64,000 bases of DNA from Sulfitobacter sediminilitoris. GTDB lineage: Bacteria > Pseudomonadota > Alphaproteobacteria > Rhodobacterales > Rhodobacteraceae. Shown one piece after another: positions 59,488 through 64,000 of the stretch (position 1 is its first letter; every line of letters begins with the position of its first letter). Position numbers and translations under genes: made by a program. The stretch spans positions 248,001 through 312,000 of the forward strand of contig NZ_JAABNT010000001.1 of the NCBI RefSeq assembly GCF_010667575.1, in the 5' to 3' direction. The notes beneath the pieces are model-generated. The model saw only the letters and a list, made by a program, of their open reading frames with translations. It made no database searches and was not told where the DNA came from.

Positions 59488-60999
59488 ATGCTTGACCTGA
59501 CTTATGACACCCCCAAGCCCAAGCGTATCGCGGGCGCAAAAGACGACTGGGAACTCGTCATCGGGATGGAAGTCCACGCGCAGGTGTCTTCCAATTCCAA
59601 GCTTTTCTCTGGCGCATCGACCCAATTCGGGGCGGAACCCAATTCCAACGTCGCTTTCGTGGATGCGGCCATGCCCGGCATGCTGCCCGTGATCAACGAA
59701 TATTGCGTGGAACAGGCCGTGCGTACCGGGCTGGGACTGAAAGCCGAGATCAATCTGAAATCCGCCTTCGACCGCAAGAACTACTTCTACCCCGACCTGC
59801 CGCAGGGCTATCAGATCAGTCAGCTATATGAACCTATCGTGGGCGAAGGCGAAGTGCTGGTGGAAATGGGCGACGGCACGGCGCGTCTTGTCCGCATCGA
59901 ACGCATCCACATGGAACAGGACGCGGGCAAGTCGATCCACGACATGGACCCCAACATGTCCTTCGTGGACCTCAACCGGACCGGTGTGTGTCTCATGGAG
60001 ATCGTAAGCCGCCCCGACATCCGCGGCCCAGAGGAGGCTGCCGCGTACCTCGCCAAGCTGCGCCAGATCATGCGTTACCTTGGCACCTGCAACGGCGACA
60101 TGCAGTCGGGCGCGATGCGCGCCGACGTCAATGTCTCCATCTGCCGTCCTGGCGATTACGAACGCTATCAGGAGACACAGGATTTCTCCCACCTCGGCAC
60201 GCGCTGCGAGATCAAGAACATGAACTCCATGCGCTTCATACAGCAGGCGATCGAGGTCGAGGCGCGCCGCCAGATTGCTATCGTGGAAGGCGGCGGCGAA
60301 GTGGTGCAGGAAACGAGGCTCTTCGACCCCGACAAACAGGAAACCCGCTCCATGCGGTCCAAGGAAGAAGCCCACGACTACCGCTACTTCCCCGATCCCG
60401 ATCTGCTGCCGCTGGAGATCGAACAGGACTGGGTCGACCACATCCGCGACACGCTGCCGGAACTGCCCGACGCCAAGAAGGCCCGCTTCATCGGCGACTT
60501 CGGCCTGTCGGACTATGATGCCTCTGTACTGACGGCCGATCTGGACAGTGCAGGCTACTTTGAAGACGTCGCCAAAGGCCGCGACGGCAAGATGGCTGCC
60601 AACTGGGTCATCAACGAACTGTTCGGACGTCTGAAAAAGGACGAAAAAGGCATCACCGAAAGCCCGGTGACACCTGCCCAACTTGGCCAGATCATCGACC
60701 TGATCGCCTCTGACGCCATCTCCGGCAAGATCGCCAAGGACGTCTTCGAGATCTGCTACACCACCGGCCGCGAACCGAACGAGATCGTCGAGACCGAAGG
60801 CATGAAGCAGGTCACCGACACCGGCGCCATCGAAGCAGCGGTGGACGAGATCATTGCCGCCAACCCCGATCAGGTTGCCAAGGCGCAGGAAAACCCGAAA
60901 CTTGCAGGCTGGTTCGTGGGTCAGGTGATGAAGGCCACGGGCGGCAAGGCCAATCCGAAGGTGGTGAACCAACTCGTCGCAGCAAAGCTCAAAGGCTAA
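59488..60999 (+). CDS. gatB: Aspartyl/glutamyl-tRNA amidotransferase subunit B
   Basis: GatB is the kinase/amidotransferase subunit of GatCAB, which corrects Glu-tRNA(Gln) (and Asp-tRNA(Asn)) to the amides in bacteria without the direct synthetase. The 503-residue protein has [54 protein letters not shown], the family stretch [32 protein letters not shown] and [22 protein letters not shown], all diagnostic, and a C-terminal YqeY-like helical tail. Length is normal. gatA and gatC are not in the window. Confidence 0.97.
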   Translation: MLDLTYDTPKPKRIAGAKDDWELVIGMEVHAQVSSNSKLFSGASTQFGAEPNSNVAFVDAAMPGMLPVINEYCVEQAVRTGLGLKAEINLKSAFDRKNYFYPDLPQGYQISQLYEPIVGEGEVLVEMGDGTARLVRIERIHMEQDAGKSIHDMDPNMSFVDLNRTGVCLMEIVSRPDIRGPEEAAAYLAKLRQIMRYLGTCNGDMQSGAMRADVNVSICRPGDYERYQETQDFSHLGTRCEIKNMNSMRFIQQAIEVEARRQIAIVEGGGEVVQETRLFDPDKQETRSMRSKEEAHDYRYFPDPDLLPLEIEQDWVDHIRDTLPELPDAKKARFIGDFGLSDYDASVLTADLDSAGYFEDVAKGRDGKMAANWVINELFGRLKKDEKGITESPVTPAQLGQIIDLIASDAISGKIAKDVFEICYTTGREPNEIVETEGMKQVTDTGAIEAAVDEIIAANPDQVAKAQENPKLAGWFVGQVMKATGGKANPKVVNQLVAAKLKG

Positions 61000-61025
61000 G
61001 GCGGGCACCGCCACTGGAGACCAGC

Positions 61026-61499
61026 ATGCAAGCCCCCTTCCGCTCTTCCCTCCAGACCGTCAAGCCGGAATGGATCGACTACAACGGCCACCTCAACATG
61101 GCTTATTACAACGTGCTTTTCGACGAATCCGTCGATCAGCTTTATCCGCTCATCGGCTTTGGCCTCGATTATCTGGAGACCACGGGCTGCACCACCTACG
61201 TCGCTGAATTTCACATCTGCTATCTGCGTGAGCTGCACGAGGGTGACGAAGTGACCTGCACCTTTTACCTGATCGAACACGACGAAAAGCGGTTCCACGC
61301 CTATCAGGAAATGCACCACAAGGACGGCTGGCTGGCCGCAACCGCCGAAGGTCTGACCCTGCATGTTGATCAGTCCGGCCCCAAGGTCGCGCCGATGCCG
61401 CAGTCCATTCAGGACAAGCTTGCCGCCTTCAAGGCCGCACAAACCGAAATGCCCGATCCATCCCGCATCAGCCGCCGCATCGCTCTAAAACGCAAGTGA
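61026..61499 (+). CDS. Hotdog-fold thioesterase
   Basis: The 157-residue protein is of the 4-hydroxybenzoyl-CoA thioesterase type: the active-site stretch VKPEWIDYNGHLNMAYYNVLFDESVD holds the catalytic Asp, and YVAEFHICYLRELHEGDEVTC forms the central strands. Members free acids from acyl-CoA; related proteins in carnitine-using bacteria hydrolyse betainyl-CoA. It starts 26 bases after gatB. Substrate is not evident. Confidence 0.87.
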   Translation: MQAPFRSSLQTVKPEWIDYNGHLNMAYYNVLFDESVDQLYPLIGFGLDYLETTGCTTYVAEFHICYLRELHEGDEVTCTFYLIEHDEKRFHAYQEMHHKDGWLAATAEGLTLHVDQSGPKVAPMPQSIQDKLAAFKAAQTEMPDPSRISRRIALKRK

Positions 61500-61582
61500 C
61501 CCCATAAAGCGGAGTTTCGCGCCCAGTTCCCTTTCCGTTATCCATCCGGTAAAACGACGCGACACAACGCCAGAGACTGCCC

Positions 61583-62116
61583 ATGCCCCGCTACGAATAC
61601 AAAGTCGTTCCCGCCCCCACCAAGGGCCTCAAGGCCAAGGGGGTCAAAGGGGCCGAGGCGCGGTTCAGTCATGCAATCCAAGAACTGATGAATGGGCTCG
61701 CCGGAGATGGTTGGGAATATCAGCGGGCTGAGACATTGCCATCGATCGAACGCGCTGGTCTGACCTCTACCACAACGGAATGGCGCAACCTGCTGGTCTT
61801 TCGTAGGCTTCGCGAGAATGATACTGAGGCTTTCGCGCCAGAGTTGCTGCCACCTCCAGAGGTTGTCTCTGTCACAACATCCGAACCGACTGGACAGGCC
61901 GAAAAAGTGGGTGATCCAACTGTGAAAGACAGTCCGGAGACCACCAAAGGTGCGTCAACACAGGAAACCCAGGCGCCTGTGTCAGAAGAGAAAACACCTG
62001 ATCATGAGGATGGGCCCTTGGACAATGGCGTTGAAGACACCAGCGATATCGACGGAGTGAGCACGACACTCGGCAATCTTGCAGCCTCTCGAAAAGACGC
62101 AAAAACAGATGCTTAG
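61583..62116 (+). CDS. DUF4177-domain protein with acidic disordered tail
   Basis: The first 75 residues match DUF4177: MPRYEYKVVPAPTKGLKAKGVKGAEARF, ELMNGLAGDGWEYQRAETLP and WRNLLVFRRL. The rest (about residues 78-177) is low-complexity, rich in Glu, Thr, Pro and Ser, and looks disordered (for example EKTPDHEDGPLDNGVEDT). The tail is much longer than in the short DUF4177 proteins of Gram-positive bacteria. Function is unknown. The gene converges with bolA, whose stop is 10 bases away. Confidence 0.78.
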   Translation: MPRYEYKVVPAPTKGLKAKGVKGAEARFSHAIQELMNGLAGDGWEYQRAETLPSIERAGLTSTTTEWRNLLVFRRLRENDTEAFAPELLPPPEVVSVTTSEPTGQAEKVGDPTVKDSPETTKGASTQETQAPVSEEKTPDHEDGPLDNGVEDTSDIDGVSTTLGNLAASRKDAKTDA

Positions 62117-62125
62117 GACACACTC

Positions 62126-62383
62126 CTAAACATCTAGATCAAGTGCCAACGCATGAATGCGCGCAATCAGGTCCGGCCCAAGTACCGAATGCACGGCCCT
62201 GTGGCGCGCGACCCGACTTAGCCCCTTGAACGCCTCACTACGGATGCGCACATTGTAGTGGCTTTCACCACCCTCCTGATATCCACCGTGCCCACGGTGG
62301 CTTTCACTGTCATCCACAACCAGCAATTCGCGTGGCGCAAAGGCCTCACGCAACCGATCTTCAATCTCTTGTGTCTTCGACAT
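62126..62383 (-). CDS. bolA: BolA family protein
   Basis: The 85-residue protein has the BolA fold with ELLVVDDSESHRGHGGYQEGGESHYNVRI, containing the conserved His residues, and the C-terminal LSRVARHRAVHSVLGPDLIARIHALALD. BolA proteins pair with monothiol glutaredoxins and help transfer iron-sulfur clusters; some affect transcription of envelope genes. It is divergent from the J-domain gene. This arrangement of bolA next to a DnaJ-like gene is common in Rhodobacterales, as far as I know. Confidence 0.93.
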   Translation of the reverse strand: MSKTQEIEDRLREAFAPRELLVVDDSESHRGHGGYQEGGESHYNVRIRSEAFKGLSRVARHRAVHSVLGPDLIARIHALALDLDV

Positions 62384-62461
62384 ATTTTTTTACCCTCGCC
62401 CCCTTCAATCTCGCTCCCCAGCGTCTAAACTCATGCGCCTGAGTCGGAAAGGTCTAACCCC

Positions 62462-63088
62462 ATGAGCAAACCTGATCCCTTCGGTTTCGACATGTCTGTG
62501 TCGTCCTCGAAAAAGAAGAACCCCCGTGGCCGGAGGGGCATGTCAGGCGCGTCCGAAACCTCGACGCGCGTGTGCGATCATGACGGCTGCGATGAGCCCG
62601 GCAAGTTCCGTGCGCCCAAAGCGCCCGATGTGCTGGACGACTACTTCTGGTTTTGCCAGCAGCATGTTCGCGAATATAACCTGAAGTGGAATTTCTTCGA
62701 CGGCACGACCGAAGCTGAGCTGAACGCGCAGTTGTCCGAGGACAAGGTGTGGGAACGCAAGACCAAACCGCTTGGTGATCCGGAGCAGCGCGCTTGGGCG
62801 CGTCTAGGCATTGAGGACCCGCATCAGGTTTTGGGCAAGAACGCGACCCAGAACCCGGGTCGCGGTGCGCAGGCTGGCAGGCGTTTGCCGCCGACCGAGC
62901 GCCGCGCTGTCGATATACTTGAGGTCAAGGACAGCATGACCAAGCCCGAAATCCGCAAGGCCTATAAAGCACTGATCAAGGTGCTGCACCCCGACATGAA
63001 CGGTGGCGACCGGTCGCAGGAAGATCAGCTTCAGCAGGTCATGTGGGCGTGGGACCAATTGAAGGTCAGCCGGAATTTCAAGGATTAA
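62462..63088 (+). CDS. J-domain protein with N-terminal Cys/His region
   Basis: The 208-residue protein has a C-terminal J domain (about residues 145-205): DILEVKDSMTKPEIRKAYKALIKVLHPDMNGGDRSQEDQLQQVMWAWDQL, with the HPD tripeptide that stimulates Hsp70. The N-terminal half holds a Cys/His set (VCDHDGCDEPGKF, then FCQQHVREYN) that looks like a small zinc site. It is not DnaJ itself (no G/F or CxxCxGxG repeats). It may deliver a specific client to DnaK. Divergent from bolA. Confidence 0.9.
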   Translation: MSKPDPFGFDMSVSSSKKKNPRGRRGMSGASETSTRVCDHDGCDEPGKFRAPKAPDVLDDYFWFCQQHVREYNLKWNFFDGTTEAELNAQLSEDKVWERKTKPLGDPEQRAWARLGIEDPHQVLGKNATQNPGRGAQAGRRLPPTERRAVDILEVKDSMTKPEIRKAYKALIKVLHPDMNGGDRSQEDQLQQVMWAWDQLKVSRNFKD

Positions 63089-63124
63089 AGGTTGGCCTCT
63101 GATGCCAGCGCAAAGGAGGCCAAC

Positions 63125-64000
63125 ATGGACTATCCCTATGATTTGGGGCGTTATTCCCGCAAGGTAGCCACGCGGAGCGCGGAAGCGCAGCTATGGTTCG
63201 ACCGTGGGCTGAACTGGATTTACGGCTTCAATCACAAGGAAGCGATTGCATGCTTTGAAAAAGCCATCGCGGCTGATCCCACTTGCGCCATGGCGCATTG
63301 GGGCCATGCCTATGCGGCAGGGCCAAACTACAACATGCCGTGGGTCCTCTACGATTCCAAAGGCCGCGCGGAAGCCTTGGCCGAAGCATACGACGCCGCA
63401 CAGGCCGCTTTGTCCCTGACCGGCACTGTGTCTCCGGTTGAGGCGGCTCTGATCTCGGCGCTCGAGGCACGCTACCCTCAACGCGAGCCGATTGAGGATA
63501 TGGCCCCATGGGACCATGCCTTTGCAGATGCCATGCGGGACGTCCATTCAGCCCATCCCGATGATCCGGAGGTGGCCACGACTTTTGTTGACGCCCTGAT
63601 GAACCTCACCCCTTGGAACATGTGGAACCTGCAAACCGGCGATATCGCCGCAGGTGCCTTTACCCAGGAGGCGCAAAACGTTCTGGAGCGCCAGATGACA
63701 CTGCCCGGTGGTATGGCGCATCCCGGCATCCTCCACCTTTACGTGCACCTTATGGAAATGTCCTCGCATCCAGAAAGGGCACTTAAGGCAGGCGATGTTC
63801 TGCGCACGCTGGTGCCGGACGCAGGCCATCTGGTGCACATGCCAACCCACATCGACGTGCTTTGCGGGCACTATGAAAACGTGGTGCGCTGGAACGAACA
63901 GGCGATAGAGGCGGATTTGAAATATTACGAGGCCGAAGGGGCCTTCAACATCTACACCGGCTACCGCCAGCACGATTATCATTTTGTGATCTATGGCGCT
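63125..64000 (+). CDS. TPR-repeat protein, 3' end beyond window
   Basis: An open frame of 292 codons runs to the right edge. AGGAGG 6 bases before the ATG marks a clear start: MDYPYDLGRYSRKVATRSAEAQLWFDRGLNWIYGF. The first repeat HKEAIACFEKAIAADPTCAMAHWGHAYAAGPNYNMPW is a TPR unit of the type found in a large uncharacterised bacterial protein family. Further conserved stretches are PGILHLYVHLMEMSSHPERAL and LVHMPTHIDVLCGHY. No signal peptide, so probably cytoplasmic. Partners are unknown. Confidence 0.85.
   Translation, partial: MDYPYDLGRYSRKVATRSAEAQLWFDRGLNWIYGFNHKEAIACFEKAIAADPTCAMAHWGHAYAAGPNYNMPWVLYDSKGRAEALAEAYDAAQAALSLTGTVSPVEAALISALEARYPQREPIEDMAPWDHAFADAMRDVHSAHPDDPEVATTFVDALMNLTPWNMWNLQTGDIAAGAFTQEAQNVLERQMTLPGGMAHPGILHLYVHLMEMSSHPERALKAGDVLRTLVPDAGHLVHMPTHIDVLCGHYENVVRWNEQAIEADLKYYEAEGAFNIYTGYRQHDYHFVIYGA

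Noticed and set aside
1-64000. tRNA, rRNA, CRISPR array or prophage
   Set aside because: No cloverleaf, rRNA sequence, regularly spaced repeat or phage gene was recognised by reading; a covariance-model scan would be decisive for tRNAs.

Overview
The window looks like a chromosomal segment of a marine-type alphaproteobacterium of the order Rhodobacterales (Roseobacter group). This rests on the genes seen: a nuo operon with small extra genes between nuoC and nuoD, a leucine-degradation cluster, a DUF3422 gene, a DUF336/malate synthase G pair, an alphaproteobacterial LPS-core glycosyltransferase after waaA, and FNR-type boxes of the TTGAT-N4-ATCAA kind. GC content is high and nearly all the DNA is coding. 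I found no rRNA, tRNA, CRISPR array, prophage or intact insertion sequence.

Layout. 1-2212 (minus): start of the complex I operon, nuoA-nuoB-nuoC, two mini-genes, then nuoD cut by the window edge. 2516-5430: a soluble HWE histidine kinase, an ABC-type membrane domain with no ATPase, and an unknown membrane protein. 5485-15704 (minus): leucine/isovalerate catabolism (liuA, acyl-CoA synthetase, liuB, ASCH protein, liuD, GST, liuE, liuC), interrupted by a plus-strand ompW with its own FNR-like promoter. 16013-21194: an amino-sugar block, with a gph-like phosphatase and a DegT aminotransferase divergent from glmU-glmS. 21219-26496: a PPOX protein, an AlkD-like protein, a lipoprotein, moaA, waaA and an LPS-core glycosyltransferase.

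26582-37665 is a peptide or N-acyl-amino-acid uptake and hydrolysis locus. Two tandem M20 amidohydrolases, a D-amino-acid-oxidase-type flavoprotein, an ArgE-like deacetylase and a fused double ABC ATPase lie on the minus strand. The binding protein and two permeases diverge from them on the plus strand. 37921-45512: a YeeE/YedE transporter, DUF3422, a MATE exporter and the proton-translocating transhydrogenase pntAB. 45633-50986: an ICMT-like methyltransferase, a degenerate RAYT transposase-like protein, a PuuD-like glutaminase, DUF336, malate synthase G, DUF2256 and a small membrane protein. 51099-57161: pepN, an SDR, a small membrane protein, a lytic transglycosylase and a 432-residue unknown. 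57311-59367: a class III cyclase-FHA protein and two divergent universal stress proteins with an FNR-type box in front of each. 59488-64000: gatB, a thioesterase, DUF4177, bolA, a J-domain protein and a TPR protein cut by the window end.

The clearest points for a second look are the shared palindrome at the two leucine-cluster promoters, FNR-type control of ompW and of the usp pair, the catalytically degenerate RAYT, the ABC membrane domain without ATPase, the nuo mini-genes, and the uncharacterised 432-residue protein beside the cyclase-FHA gene. No single locus can be proven from sequence alone to be a wholly new system.
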